DNA of 64,000 nt from Xenorhabdus szentirmaii DSM 16338 (GTDB taxonomy: Bacteria; Pseudomonadota; Gammaproteobacteria; Enterobacterales; Enterobacteriaceae): assembly GCF_002632585.1 (NCBI RefSeq), contig NZ_NIBV01000002.1:713909-777908 (forward strand). The letters run 5' to 3'. Below the pieces are notes generated by a model. The model ran no database searches. It worked only from the letters and a program-made list of their open reading frames with translations, and was not told the DNA's origin. Of the stretch, positions 47,273 to 56,828 are shown piece after piece (the first letter of the stretch is position 1; each line of letters starts with the position of its first letter). The position numbers and the translations under genes are program-made.

Positions 47273-47833
47273 ATGAGTGATGGTGTATTGAAAATCGGAA
47301 TTCCTATTATTATTTCTATATTCTCAATGATTTTTTCTGGGATGGCTTGGTGGCAATCTAAAGAGCAAACCAAGCTCCAAGAATTAAACTATGAGAAATC
47401 TACTGAACCCCATATCACAATTGTTCCTTCTAACGACTCAAAAAAAGGAGAGAATGGCTTTTACTTATTTAATGGTGGATTAAGTACGGGTTATATTGAA
47501 GATATTAAAATAAAAATAAATGATGAAGTAATTAATATGCCAGAAAGTTATTTTGATGTGGCTAATATTTTGACCGATTATTTCGGTCTATCTAATCCGA
47601 TTAATTGCATTAAATATGGCATACCTAGGAAAGGAGACCCTATCATTCTTAATGAAATGATCCCGTTTTGGGTTGCATCGGGAAAAGAGTTTAATTGCAC
47701 CCATGATCATCTTAAACTTTTCAATATGATGTTCTCTAAAGATACAAACCTTGATATTATATTGACGTACAAATCGGTATATGGTGTTAGTTATCAATAT
47801 TCTTCTAAGTTAAATTTAAAAACACGATTATAG
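47273..47833 (+). CDS. Hypothetical membrane-anchored protein, candidate moron
   Basis: The 186-residue product has one N-terminal membrane helix (about residues 7-27, IGIPIIISIFSMIFSGMAWW) and a soluble C-terminal domain with beta-rich pattern. It is the only plus-strand gene in the leftward operon (40 to 52 kb), is clearly more AT-rich than its neighbours, and faces a terminator shared with the next gene. These traits fit independently expressed cargo. No defence or toxin family is recognised. Confidence 0.7.
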   Translation: MSDGVLKIGIPIIISIFSMIFSGMAWWQSKEQTKLQELNYEKSTEPHITIVPSNDSKKGENGFYLFNGGLSTGYIEDIKIKINDEVINMPESYFDVANILTDYFGLSNPINCIKYGIPRKGDPIILNEMIPFWVASGKEFNCTHDHLKLFNMMFSKDTNLDIILTYKSVYGVSYQYSSKLNLKTRL

Positions 47834-47835
47834 TT

Positions 47836-47862
47836 TTATAAAGCCCCGTGTGGCATCGGGGC
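47836..47862 (-). terminator. Terminator between convergent genes
   Basis: Stem GCCCCG/CGGGGC with an 8-nt loop; on the minus strand it is followed by TTTAT, ending transcription of the gene at 47869-48495. It may act on the plus strand too. Confidence 0.6.
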
Positions 47863-47868
47863 ATATGC

Positions 47869-48495
47869 TTAATTAGTCGGTAACCCAATTAAGGTATTTA
47901 ATGCTTCGCGGCGAACGGCGGGAACAGGGGCGGCTTTATTCATTTCTTTAGGCAGCAACTCGGCAGCTTCCGGCCATTCTTCCAATAGTCGTTTTACACT
48001 GCGGACTTTTAATAACGCGGCTTCCACATTATTAGTGATATCGTTTCGTTGACTTTTTAATTCGCCATAGCGTTTTTCTAATTCATAGAATTCATTCACC
48101 AAGGGATTATCGGCTAATAGTGTGGTGTGTTCTGGCGTTATTTTGGCTATGTGTTTTCGACTGTCAGGATATTTAAAACGCCCAAGAGCACCATTAAAAT
48201 ATGCATAAACCCGACTGCCTGCTAAATTGAGTCTTATGCATATCTCTTCTCTGATAGGCATGGCCTTTATGCGCAATGGCTCAGGGATTTTAGTCGCCAG
48301 CTTTTTCATTTCTGACAGAATATCTTGTATGCCCTGTTCCATACTTTCACCGCCAATGGCTTCTATTCTTATTTTCTCAGCCCATTCTGCACGGTCTTGA
48401 AATAACTTATCTTCTTTCTCGAATATCCCCGCTTTAGCCAAGGCATTTTTAACAATTAACGATTTTATTTCTTTGGTTAATATTTTCTGTGTCAT
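47869..48495 (-). CDS. Phage hypothetical protein, Nmad5-like
   Basis: The 208-residue product starts MTQKILTKEIKSLIVKNAL and has FQDRAEWAEKIRIEA. This resembles phage proteins annotated as Nmad5, a family predicted to take part in nucleotide modification; I am only moderately sure. It is helical and charged. It lies between DUF2815 and polymerase genes, so a link to DNA metabolism is reasonable. Confidence 0.6.
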   Translation of the reverse strand: MTQKILTKEIKSLIVKNALAKAGIFEKEDKLFQDRAEWAEKIRIEAIGGESMEQGIQDILSEMKKLATKIPEPLRIKAMPIREEICIRLNLAGSRVYAYFNGALGRFKYPDSRKHIAKITPEHTTLLADNPLVNEFYELEKRYGELKSQRNDITNNVEAALLKVRSVKRLLEEWPEAAELLPKEMNKAAPVPAVRREALNTLIGLPTN

Positions 48496-48509
48496 GGTTT
48501 TTTACCCTA

Positions 48510-48536
48510 AGAAAAGCCCCGTAAAATTAACGGGGC
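48510..48536 (-). terminator. Terminator after the DUF2815 gene
   Basis: On the minus strand the stem GCCCCGT/ACGGGGC with a 7-nt loop is followed by TTTTC. It may divide the leftward operon into two expression units. Confidence 0.7.
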
Positions 48537-48547
48537 AATTAAACGTA

Positions 48548-49105
48548 TTAAATTAATGCCTCTGCTTCAGCATCTGCCCCTTCGCTGATATCGTCAAAAT
48601 CATCTACTGAGGCTACGCCGCCGCCTGCGAATGCGTCACCGTCTCGGAAGAACTGAACCCCCGAGAGTGATGCGGAGATTCCTTTACCATTATTTTCATA
48701 GGCAAAAATACTGATAGTGGCATTAACATAGCAACCGGAATACGGTTTACCATCCTGAGCCGTGAGTGGTGAACGGTCGCGGTCAATAACCAGTGGGCGT
48801 GATTTGTTACTGGCGGAAATATACATATTTCCCGCGTAACCGTCGTAATCTGGTTTATCATCACCATCACGGAAATTAAACCGCATGCTATTGCCGCGAA
48901 TGCTTTTAATAATGCCCTCGGCTTTAGCACCCCATTTGTCTGTTGCCACTTTCTTAATTGCCGCTTCAATTTCGGCAGTTAAGTCTTTGCGTTCTTTTGG
49001 AATTAGGAACGTGGAGCGGAATTTAAAATCGCCTTGCCCATTCACTTGGGTTGCTTCAAATAAATCAGGGAATGCCAGACGCACGTTTTTCAAACTAATT
49101 TTCAT
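48548..49105 (-). CDS. DUF2815 family ssDNA-binding-like protein
   Basis: The 185-residue product begins MKISLKNVRLAFPDLFE and carries FKFRSTFLIPKERKDL, the DUF2815 signature. Its acidic Asp/Glu/Ala-rich C-terminus resembles SSB tails. Members are taken to be phage single-strand binding proteins of replication modules. The internal ATG is preferred to an earlier in-frame one lying inside the DUF2800 gene, and an AAAAAAGG site precedes it. Confidence 0.87.
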   Translation of the reverse strand: MKISLKNVRLAFPDLFEATQVNGQGDFKFRSTFLIPKERKDLTAEIEAAIKKVATDKWGAKAEGIIKSIRGNSMRFNFRDGDDKPDYDGYAGNMYISASNKSRPLVIDRDRSPLTAQDGKPYSGCYVNATISIFAYENNGKGISASLSGVQFFRDGDAFAGGGVASVDDFDDISEGADAEAEALI

Positions 49106-49124
49106 GGTTCTACCTTTTTTATGA

Positions 49125-50423
49125 TTAGATAAGATCAGCAATGAGCGCATCATCAGATACGTCTTCAAAGTCATTTATAGGGTTAACATCCAGTGCTGGA
49201 CGGGGATCAGATTCGGGTACAACAGTCGGTTTGCCGTCAGATCGAACGATAAGAGATTCGAGTTTGCTCCATTTTTTCGGATAGTCTTTTTTAAGGACTT
49301 TTTCCGCCTGGGGAGGTGTAATTAATTTCTTGGTGTACATCTGGTCTTGCTTGAGTTTGAAGCCTTTTAGCATGACTTCGGCATCCGCTTCGACACCCCA
49401 AGACCGGTCGCCTTGCTTGCCCTCGACTAACTTAAATCCGGGGACGGTATGTCCGGCGTTGAGCTCATCGTTGACTCGAATCCGAACGGCCTTACACCAG
49501 CTTTCGATAAAATCGACCTGCGCGTATTTAGCAGCCAGGGTTTGGTGGTCATAATGCGGGATTTGCGCCTGGGCTTTTTCTATTTGTGTCTCTAACGGTA
49601 AGGTAAGATCGTCAAAGTCATCTAAGACCGTGCTCCTTACTTGTTTCGTCAGGGCATCACAGAGGGTATTGGCCTTACAAAATCGGCACTGTTTTTCTCC
49701 TGGTGTGAAGGTGTCTGGGGGCAGGGTGTCCGTACCTTCGCATTGGGCAATATTGAAAATAGTAATGACCGATGCAGCGGCGTCTTTGGCCCGTGCCCCG
49801 AATTGGCGTAAATTCTCTACATTTACAGCCCACTCTGAAATATGGTTCAGTCGGGGCTGGTGGATGAACAATCGTACCGTTTCGAAATCATAGAGCATGT
49901 CGAACTGGTCAAGGGCACCGAGGGCGTACAGCATGAGTTGCTCATTTTCCTCAGCATCAACCTTCACACCCTTACCATATTTCAGGTCGTGGATTTGTAA
50001 CTCACTGCCATTGATAATGATGGCATCAGCGGTGCCGAAAGAGTTCTCGACACCAATCACCTCGGAGAAATCTACCCGCTGTTCGATTAACAGTTCTTTC
50101 CCTTGCGCCAATCCCCAGATCGTTTCAACATACTGCCCAACAGCTTCGACCATTTCTTCATTCACCTGCGGTGTGTTGGGTTTGAGCAGGATATGTTGGC
50201 CGAGGTAATCGGCCGTGTTTTGCCCCATAGTTGATGATTCAATGAGCGATTTAGGGCTTTGCCGATTGTTCAGGACAGTTTCAGCCAGAGCATGTGCCGC
50301 TGTACCTTCGATCGCGAATGGTGATGCTGTGTCGGGTTGGTTCATTTCCAATGCCAGACTACCGTGACAACGCAGCCAACGATGTGATGATGACGGGGAT
50401 AGTTTTGCATGTACCTCTGGCAT
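49125..50423 (-). CDS. DUF2800 family nuclease-like protein
   Basis: The 432-residue product begins with [20 protein letters not shown] and has [10 protein letters not shown], then [20 protein letters not shown], a PD-(D/E)XK-like core as in RecB/Cas4 nucleases, and a [10 protein letters not shown] cluster that can bind an iron-sulfur centre or zinc. It is a probable phage exonuclease working with the DUF2815 protein in replication or recombination. Confidence 0.88.
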   Translation of the reverse strand: MPEVHAKLSPSSSHRWLRCHGSLALEMNQPDTASPFAIEGTAAHALAETVLNNRQSPKSLIESSTMGQNTADYLGQHILLKPNTPQVNEEMVEAVGQYVETIWGLAQGKELLIEQRVDFSEVIGVENSFGTADAIIINGSELQIHDLKYGKGVKVDAEENEQLMLYALGALDQFDMLYDFETVRLFIHQPRLNHISEWAVNVENLRQFGARAKDAAASVITIFNIAQCEGTDTLPPDTFTPGEKQCRFCKANTLCDALTKQVRSTVLDDFDDLTLPLETQIEKAQAQIPHYDHQTLAAKYAQVDFIESWCKAVRIRVNDELNAGHTVPGFKLVEGKQGDRSWGVEADAEVMLKGFKLKQDQMYTKKLITPPQAEKVLKKDYPKKWSKLESLIVRSDGKPTVVPESDPRPALDVNPINDFEDVSDDALIADLI

Positions 50424-50425
50424 AA

Positions 50426-51181
<756 letters not shown>

Positions 51182-51198
51182 TTTCCTAGCCTTTCTAT

Positions 51199-51330
51199 TT
51201 ATGAATACAGGGTAATGGGGAATCGGGTGGTAGGGTTACGTTTAAGTGCTTCACATTTCCGTTGCCAGCGCAGGCGGCGAACGGCGTTGTTTATCGGATA
51301 CTTATCGACGGGAATTACTTTCGGTTTCAC
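51199..51330 (-). CDS. Small basic phage protein
   Basis: A 43-codon frame from GTG (MKPKVIPVDKYPINNAVRRL) with an ideal AGGAG site 7 nt upstream. The product is strongly basic (RRLRWQRKCEALKRN). It lies at the head of the replication operon. Possibly a DNA- or RNA-binding peptide; no family recognised. Confidence 0.58.
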   Translation of the reverse strand: MKPKVIPVDKYPINNAVRRLRWQRKCEALKRNPTTRFPITLYS

Positions 51331-51351
51331 GTATTAACTCCTCTTTATGCA

Positions 51352-51423
51352 TATCAAAAAGCACACCCACCAAAAACTGGCGGGCGGGTGTGATAGCCCA
51401 AGGACAGGATGTGCTTTTTGATA
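51352..51423. promoter_or_regulatory. Nested inverted repeat between phage operon segments
   Basis: Perfect 14-bp arms TATCAAAAAGCACA (51352-51365) and TGTGCTTTTTGATA (51410-51423) enclose a second hairpin (ACACCCACC with GGCGGGTGT, one mismatch). It lies in the gene-free gap ahead of the leftward replication genes, so it may be a leader structure, an antitermination site or a terminator. Confidence 0.6.
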
Positions 51424-51453
51424 GGGGGAGTAGGGCGTGGGAACGCCCTTTAT

Positions 51454-51867
51454 TTAGGTGTTATTTTTGGACAGAGAAATAAGGGCTTTAGCGTGCAGTT
51501 CGGCGGCTTCGCGGGTGAGGTGGATTAGGCCAGCAGACAGCCGAGCCTTATCAACATCGCTATCAAGCCACCAAGAACGACTAACCCCATCATCATCCCA
51601 AAGAAAGCCAGTATCTACATGGAAATACTCAGCTTCCTCTTTCAACGATTCTCTCACCGGTTCAGGAACGTCGAAGCTTCCAATTTTGATGGTTCGGGGT
51701 TTTAAGCGGTATTCATGATCAAACCAAAACTCAATGGGGCCACGGCAATCTGACCATTCTTCACCGTAGTACTCCCTATATTGAAAGTGTAGCCATGGTT
51801 CATTTGTTATGTGTGCAATGGTTGCGTATAGAGTGATTAAATCGGCGTGAATATGTGGTTTAGTCAT
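51454..51867 (-). CDS. Phage hypothetical protein
   Basis: The 137-residue product has EEWSDCRGPIEFWFDHEYRL near the middle and a helical C-terminus. I recognise it only as a common small-phage hypothetical type. It is the second leftward gene after the HTH regulator, with 5 nt between them. Confidence 0.6.
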   Translation of the reverse strand: MTKPHIHADLITLYATIAHITNEPWLHFQYREYYGEEWSDCRGPIEFWFDHEYRLKPRTIKIGSFDVPEPVRESLKEEAEYFHVDTGFLWDDDGVSRSWWLDSDVDKARLSAGLIHLTREAAELHAKALISLSKNNT

Positions 51868-51872
51868 TGTTA

Positions 51873-52307
51873 TTAGCTCTCAATAAGTTTTGAAAAACCA
51901 TTGACCAAACTTTCAGCTAGGTTTTCCAGCCTGGCTGTTTGATGTGATATTCCTGATGGGTCATGGAATGCTTTTACTTCCCGCATGACTATTTCTTTGT
52001 AGGCATCAATAACTGCGGTTTTTATCTCTGAGGGTAGAGCCTTAAACTTCGATTTTGGTGTAACGTCGGTAATGTGAATACGGGGGTATGCGCCATCAAT
52101 TTCGCCTAAATCGCATTCCATTAGTTCAGTTGGGGTACGCCCGAAATAATCCGCGATAGTTTTTAAAGTCGAATAAGTAGGATCTTTCGTTTCACCTGAT
52201 GTTATCCGGTGTAATGTTGATTGTTGTATACCTACGCATTTGGCTAGTTTAGCGACGCTTTTCATATCGTGTATTACCGATAAATATGCTAAGTTTCTTA
52301 TTAACAT
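51873..52307 (-). CDS. HTH-XRE phage regulator
   Basis: The 144-residue product has an N-terminal Cro/CI-type helix-turn-helix (SVAKLAKCVGIQQSTLHRIT, then GETKDPTYSTLKTIADYFG) followed by a non-catalytic C-terminal part with no S24 peptidase residues. Its HTH is similar to that of the repressor at 53139-53828 (LKMNQPTLHRTLAGEVSDP), so the two may recognise related operators. Confidence 0.85.
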   Translation of the reverse strand: MLIRNLAYLSVIHDMKSVAKLAKCVGIQQSTLHRITSGETKDPTYSTLKTIADYFGRTPTELMECDLGEIDGAYPRIHITDVTPKSKFKALPSEIKTAVIDAYKEIVMREVKAFHDPSGISHQTARLENLAESLVNGFSKLIES

Positions 52308-53138
52308 TTCTAATTATCCTATGTGTTAACTAATTGGCTTTGATGGTGTGGCGGTCGGCGCTGATCTCCGACTTATCAGATCTCACTCCTAGGCGATATA
52401 ACCGGCATTCCTAGGCATTTTCCATGTGGCTGTACTTTGGTTATGGCCGCCTTATAGCCCCAAGCTACCCGACCGTGTACGATTTCTCGTTGGTAACTCT
52501 CCACCGCCTGATCGTAGGTAAGCACTGCACATCAGCCTGTGCGTTCTCCACACCTCAAAGCCAACTGCACTTTTAACCACACTCTCGCAGTGGTTGCGCT
52601 CATGCCCTTGAGTTACTGTCGCACTCTCGCCGCTAATAACCGGTGCAAGTTGGCTTTCTTACTGCTCTACCGGAGCTATTTGTAATTATGAACCTTAACC
52701 CGTCGCTACACAGGCTCACCACTTGGTGCCACTTGGTGACTCAGGGCAGCATCATTACTGCTGCATTAACGCATTGCGCTTGCGGTCTATTCGCTTTGTT
52801 AAAGCATAATTATTTTCCTTTTGGTTAATTGCAGCACATACCTTCCTGCCAGTGTTGCCCGTTCGCGCCCGTTGCCCACTCTCGTGCGGAGCTAACCTTC
52901 CCACCGACCGGATCGCGCCCGATGGTACGTCGCATTTCATGCGTAGGGGTCTAAACAGGAAGCTATGTGCTGTTTTGACTTTCTAAATTGTTAAAGAGCA
53001 GAATCCAGAATTGGATTTAAATTCTTTATGGGATTTATGATCCCTTTGTGGATTTAATATAAATACAAAAAAGGATAAATTGCAAGATAAAAAAAGCCGC
53101 TTTTTGCGACTTATTTTATGTGGTTGTTTTTGAAGAGA
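52308..53138. other. Gene-free 830-nt region with Icd-like coding remnant
   Basis: No convincing full gene is seen. On the minus strand 52755-52940 can encode a 61-residue basic peptide (VCAAINQKENNYA, KRIDRKRNALM) resembling the N-terminal part of Icd-like host cell division inhibitors of P1/P4-type phages. The sequence is more GC-rich than the genes beside it, as expected for structured RNA. In P1, icd is preceded by the C4 antisense RNA, so a C4-type RNA here is possible but unproven. Confidence 0.45.
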
Positions 53139-53828
53139 TTATTTTACTAGGAGAGGTGGCTTAGCTATTCCTGCCACATAGTGCATGGTTTTGATCGTAT
53201 TTTTAGGTGCACGTATAGGGGCTTGGTCTTCATTAACATTTAATAGATGGTAGTACCCATCGCGCTCAAACAGAAAGGTTTTAACTGTGGTGACACTATT
53301 TTCGGTTGTGAGTAATACTTCATCCCCAGGCGAAATTTTGTTATTAGGCTCTACGACAACAAATTCGCCTTCTTTAACCCTAGGCATTAATGATGTGTCT
53401 AAACATTTCACTGCGTACACATCTTTATCGTAGGATGGCCAACGGATATACCCTTGACGTTTATTTAAGCTAGTTTCGTCTAGTTGGTAGTTTTCTTTAA
53501 CATCGGCATTAATACTTATATCATCTCGGATAGGTACGTTAGGAAACTTCTGAGTGTAGTATTCTCCGTCGGCTTCAATAATGGCTGTCGCCTCGGCATC
53601 TTGTAAATCACACTCAACTAAATCTATCACAGAAACGCCAAAGAAATCAGCCAATTGCTTTAAAGTCGCGTACTTCGGGTCACTGACTTCGCCAGCCAAT
53701 GTTCGATGTAATGTTGGCTGGTTCATTTTCAGGCGCTTGGCAAGATCTTTTACACTAGATATGCCATGCGTCTGCATCAAATACTTTATATTTCGAGCCA
53801 TAAAATCAAGCCCAAGCCCAGCCGCCAT
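53139..53828 (-). CDS. CI-like prophage repressor with S24 peptidase domain
   Basis: The 229-residue product has an N-terminal HTH (about residues 25-65: SVKDLAKRLKMNQPTLHRTL) and a C-terminal LexA-like S24 domain. The catalytic Ser is in CLDTSLMPRVKEGEFVVVE and the Lys in VTTVKTFLF, so it should undergo RecA-stimulated self-cleavage on DNA damage. Start choice: the ATG at 53828 has GAGGTG upstream; ATGs at 53864 and 53801 are alternatives. It is divergent from the Cro-like gene. Confidence 0.88.
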   Translation of the reverse strand: MAAGLGLDFMARNIKYLMQTHGISSVKDLAKRLKMNQPTLHRTLAGEVSDPKYATLKQLADFFGVSVIDLVECDLQDAEATAIIEADGEYYTQKFPNVPIRDDISINADVKENYQLDETSLNKRQGYIRWPSYDKDVYAVKCLDTSLMPRVKEGEFVVVEPNNKISPGDEVLLTTENSVTTVKTFLFERDGYYHLLNVNEDQAPIRAPKNTIKTMHYVAGIAKPPLLVK

Positions 53829-53962
53829 TTCTACACCTCGGTCAATTATTAATCGGTTATTCATAATGGTATATACTAAAGAGTTTTAGATTCCTTTCCA
53901 GTATTGAAATAAATTCCTTTTTCGTATAGCTTGCTCTATATACTAGCTGAGGAGCATTAACT
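53829..53962. promoter_or_regulatory. Divergent repressor/Cro operator region
   Basis: The gap between the CI-like and Cro-like genes contains TATATACTA twice (53870-53878 and 53937-53945) and ATTCCTTT twice (near 53890 and 53913). These paired repeats are candidate operators or promoter parts of the lysogeny switch. Confidence 0.55.
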
Positions 53963-54157
53963 ATGCACGAATTTCACCCACGAGAATTAATTAAAAAAAT
54001 CATAGATGCGGGTTTTAGCCAAAAACAGGTGGCTAAACAAATCGGTGTTAGTCAGGCATCGTTAAGTCGCATTATGACTGGAACCAGTCCAGACCCCAGA
54101 TTATCTACTGTTCGTGCTATTGAACGTTTTTACACCGAATTTGTGGACAAAAAATAA
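53963..54157 (+). CDS. Cro-like HTH protein
   Basis: The 64-residue product is almost only a Cro/CI HTH: FSQKQVAKQIGVSQASLSRIM followed by TGTSPDPRLSTVRAIERFY. It is the first rightward gene, opposite the repressor, which is the Cro position, and it precedes the replication gene by 14 nt. Confidence 0.85.
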   Translation: MHEFHPRELIKKIIDAGFSQKQVAKQIGVSQASLSRIMTGTSPDPRLSTVRAIERFYTEFVDKK

Positions 54158-54171
54158 TAGGGTGTACCTAT

Positions 54172-56442
54172 ATGTTAGAACAAAAACGCTGGGGAGCATC
54201 GCCAGAAGCGTGGTTCCATCTCGATCTGATAATGGGTTGTACAGAAAAGTTGTTACCTGTTGTGTGTAACCCTAATGCCCAGGTTTCCCCCGATTCATCG
54301 TTAAAAAGCATTGGTAAGACACCCAGCCGCTACAATCGTTCACGGCAAGTAGTGGGTATTCCTAAATGGACGGAAAAAATATCGACTGATTCCGATATTA
54401 CTGCGTGGGCAAAAGAACCTGATTACGGTATTTGCATGCGTACGGGATTAGGTGAGCTGGCGATAGATTGCGATAGTGAAAATGGAAACGTACAGGCACA
54501 AATCCAAGCATTGTTAATCAAGATACTTGGTAAGTTGCCTCCTCGCCGTTATCGCGATAACTCGAACAAGTGCCTGTATCTTCTGTCAGTGAAGGGCGAA
54601 TACCGCAAACGTATTCACCGTCTGGCGAATGATTTAGGCATCATTGAGCTGTTGGCCGATGGTCAGCAATTTGTTGCAGCGGGTACGCACCCCAGCGGCG
54701 CACGTATTCAATGGGATGGTGGCTTGCCAAGTGATCCGCTTGAAGTCACACCGGAACAGTTAGAAATGTTGTGGTCGGCACTGGCGGAGCATCTGCCCGT
54801 TACCAGTTCGACTGAGGCTAACGCTGCCGGTAAGTTACGCGACCGGAGTATTGTCACACCCAATGCCACTGATGAAATCGCCGACTATCTGGATGCGAAC
54901 GGTTGGACAGTATCGTTTGGTAAAAACGGTGAGCGCTACATCAAATGCCCGTTTGAAAGTGGGCATAGCATTGAAAGTGATACCACCAGTACCGCGTATT
55001 TTCCTGCTGGGACTGCGGGTTTCGAACAGGGCCATTTCAAATGTTTGCATGGTTCATGCGCGCATCGTAACGATGGTGATTTCAAGATTGCTATTGGATT
55101 CGGTAAGGATGACTTTGAAGATTTGACCGAGTTAAAAGAAGACGAGCCAGCATTTACCGATATCGATATGGATATGACCAGCCATTTTCTTGAGCGGTTT
55201 ATCTATGTGGTAAAAGGCGACCAAGTTTGTGATCTGTCCCGGCCGCCGTACCGTAGCATCATGGATATGAAGTCCTTTAAGAACCTGATGGCACCTTATC
55301 AGTTCCCTGCGGTAGGTAAGGGTAAGAAAGAACCTGTGCCTGCAACTAAGAAATGGTTGGAACACCCCAAAAAGGTGGTAGCTGAAACGATCGGCTATCG
55401 TCCCGGAGAAGGGCGCTTGATTCGGGGGCTTGATGGTTGGCTGGAGATCAACGAATTCTACTTACCTCAACACCCGAAAGTAACCAATTTTGATAAGGTT
55501 AAAAACGTTTTTCTCAAACATATGGATTATTTGCTGCCGGATGAAAAACAACGATTGTTCTTTATCGCTCGCCTTGCATGGATGGTACAGCGACCTGCAC
55601 GTCGTTGTCCTATTACCACGCTACATATCTCGGTACTGCATGGTACTGGGCGTGGTTGGGTTATCCAGCTCATGGAAGCCATATTAGGTGTTTGGAATTG
55701 TACCCGCGCAAAGATGGATGTGATTTGTGCGAACCAGTTCCATGATTATCTTTACCACTCGCTGTTATGTACGGTCGATGAGGTGAAGGAGAACATCGAT
55801 ACACGTTATTCGATTAACGATCAGCTTCGAGATTTACTGACTGAACCGCGATTTGAGGTGAATAACAAATACGGTAAGAAAATAACAATGGATATTTTCA
55901 CCAGTTTTTTGTTTTTCTCTAACCATATCGATGCGCTTTTTTTACCAGAAGAAGATCGCCGTATTGCCGTGTTGGGTGGCCCTGATTTTTTACAGAACGA
56001 AAACTATTTCAATCCCTTATATCAGGCATTAAAAGATCCTGAGTTTATCGCACAGGTCTATTGGTATCTGATGGCGGTTAATTTGGATGAGTTCGACTGG
56101 CAACGTGCCCCTGAGACCGAAGAACGGCGGTTAATGATAGAGAGTAGCCGCTCAGATGTAGATACCGTGCTGTTTGAATTAATTGCAAATCCTCCGGTGG
56201 CGGCTATGACTTATCAACAGATAGTGAATTATATCGCTTTGGACATTGGTCTTGAGGCAGATATCAACCCAAAACGAGTAAGTAATATTCTTCGTAGTAA
56301 GGGTTTGAGTCAGGCAAGTGCCATTAAGTTTAACGGTAAAAAAGAACGACCTTGGCTTTTAGCAAAGAATTATAAGGCTAGCAGTAATGAACATATTCGT
56401 GCTGAACTGGAAAAATGCGAAAAATTGCTAAATGTAGTGTGA
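54172..56442 (+). CDS. Phage primase/helicase-like replication protein
   Basis: The 756-residue product has an N-terminal primase-polymerase-like domain (GICMRTGLGELAIDCDSENG, near residues 90-110), a central part with a Cys/His zinc-binding candidate (CLHGSCAHRNDG) and a C-terminal P-loop ATPase of the DUF5906 type. In the ATPase the nucleotide loop reads HGTGRGW instead of a canonical GKS/T, with SFLFFSNHIDALF as a later motif. It probably initiates replication at the iteron cluster right behind it. Confidence 0.83.
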   Translation: MLEQKRWGASPEAWFHLDLIMGCTEKLLPVVCNPNAQVSPDSSLKSIGKTPSRYNRSRQVVGIPKWTEKISTDSDITAWAKEPDYGICMRTGLGELAIDCDSENGNVQAQIQALLIKILGKLPPRRYRDNSNKCLYLLSVKGEYRKRIHRLANDLGIIELLADGQQFVAAGTHPSGARIQWDGGLPSDPLEVTPEQLEMLWSALAEHLPVTSSTEANAAGKLRDRSIVTPNATDEIADYLDANGWTVSFGKNGERYIKCPFESGHSIESDTTSTAYFPAGTAGFEQGHFKCLHGSCAHRNDGDFKIAIGFGKDDFEDLTELKEDEPAFTDIDMDMTSHFLERFIYVVKGDQVCDLSRPPYRSIMDMKSFKNLMAPYQFPAVGKGKKEPVPATKKWLEHPKKVVAETIGYRPGEGRLIRGLDGWLEINEFYLPQHPKVTNFDKVKNVFLKHMDYLLPDEKQRLFFIARLAWMVQRPARRCPITTLHISVLHGTGRGWVIQLMEAILGVWNCTRAKMDVICANQFHDYLYHSLLCTVDEVKENIDTRYSINDQLRDLLTEPRFEVNNKYGKKITMDIFTSFLFFSNHIDALFLPEEDRRIAVLGGPDFLQNENYFNPLYQALKDPEFIAQVYWYLMAVNLDEFDWQRAPETEERRLMIESSRSDVDTVLFELIANPPVAAMTYQQIVNYIALDIGLEADINPKRVSNILRSKGLSQASAIKFNGKKERPWLLAKNYKASSNEHIRAELEKCEKLLNVV

Positions 56443-56690
56443 AAAGGTGGCAGATGGTGGCAGATAAAATGCTATCTGCCACCTTGTAAAATGCTTATTA
56501 AACAATATGTTAAATATAAAAGGTGGCGGGTGGCAGTTGTTTTAAAGATATACATGTACGCGCACGCACACACGCACATGTGCGCATGTATTTATTTTAA
56601 AAATATCTGCCACCTGCCACCGAAAAACGGTAAAGCTAGTGTTCACAAGGTGTTAAGCAGGTGGCAGTTTCATTTTTATCTGACACCTCA
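56443..56690. other. Candidate prophage replication origin (iteron cluster)
   Basis: The octamer GGTGGCAG occurs at 56446-56453, 56456-56463, 56529-56536 and 56660-56667, with a variant GGTGGCGG at 56522-56529. The complement CTGCCACC is at 56476-56483, 56607-56614 and 56614-56621, with a variant at 56680-56687. Between the two halves lies a 44-nt tract of strictly alternating purine and pyrimidine (56548-56591). The cluster follows the primase gene, where phage origins are common. The frame that runs through it is an artefact of the repeats. Confidence 0.75.
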
Positions 56691-56828
56691 CTTGCCTCCT
56701 AATGGGAAAATAAGTCGCGAGAGGCCATTAACCTTGTTTCTTAGCGCTAAAAACACACACCGGCACGTAAGCGCGACGGCTTTCAGTGAAAAAAATTCAG
56801 GATACATAAAACTACAGGGTAAAATTCT

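Noticed and set aside
51246-51482. Plus-strand 78-codon frame
   Set aside because: It runs through the nested hairpin and opposite a better supported small minus-strand gene (51199-51330) with an ideal ribosome binding site.
52755-52940. 61-codon frame as a real Icd-like gene
   Set aside because: No clear ribosome binding site and the similarity is limited to a basic N-terminal segment. Kept only as part of the non-coding region note.
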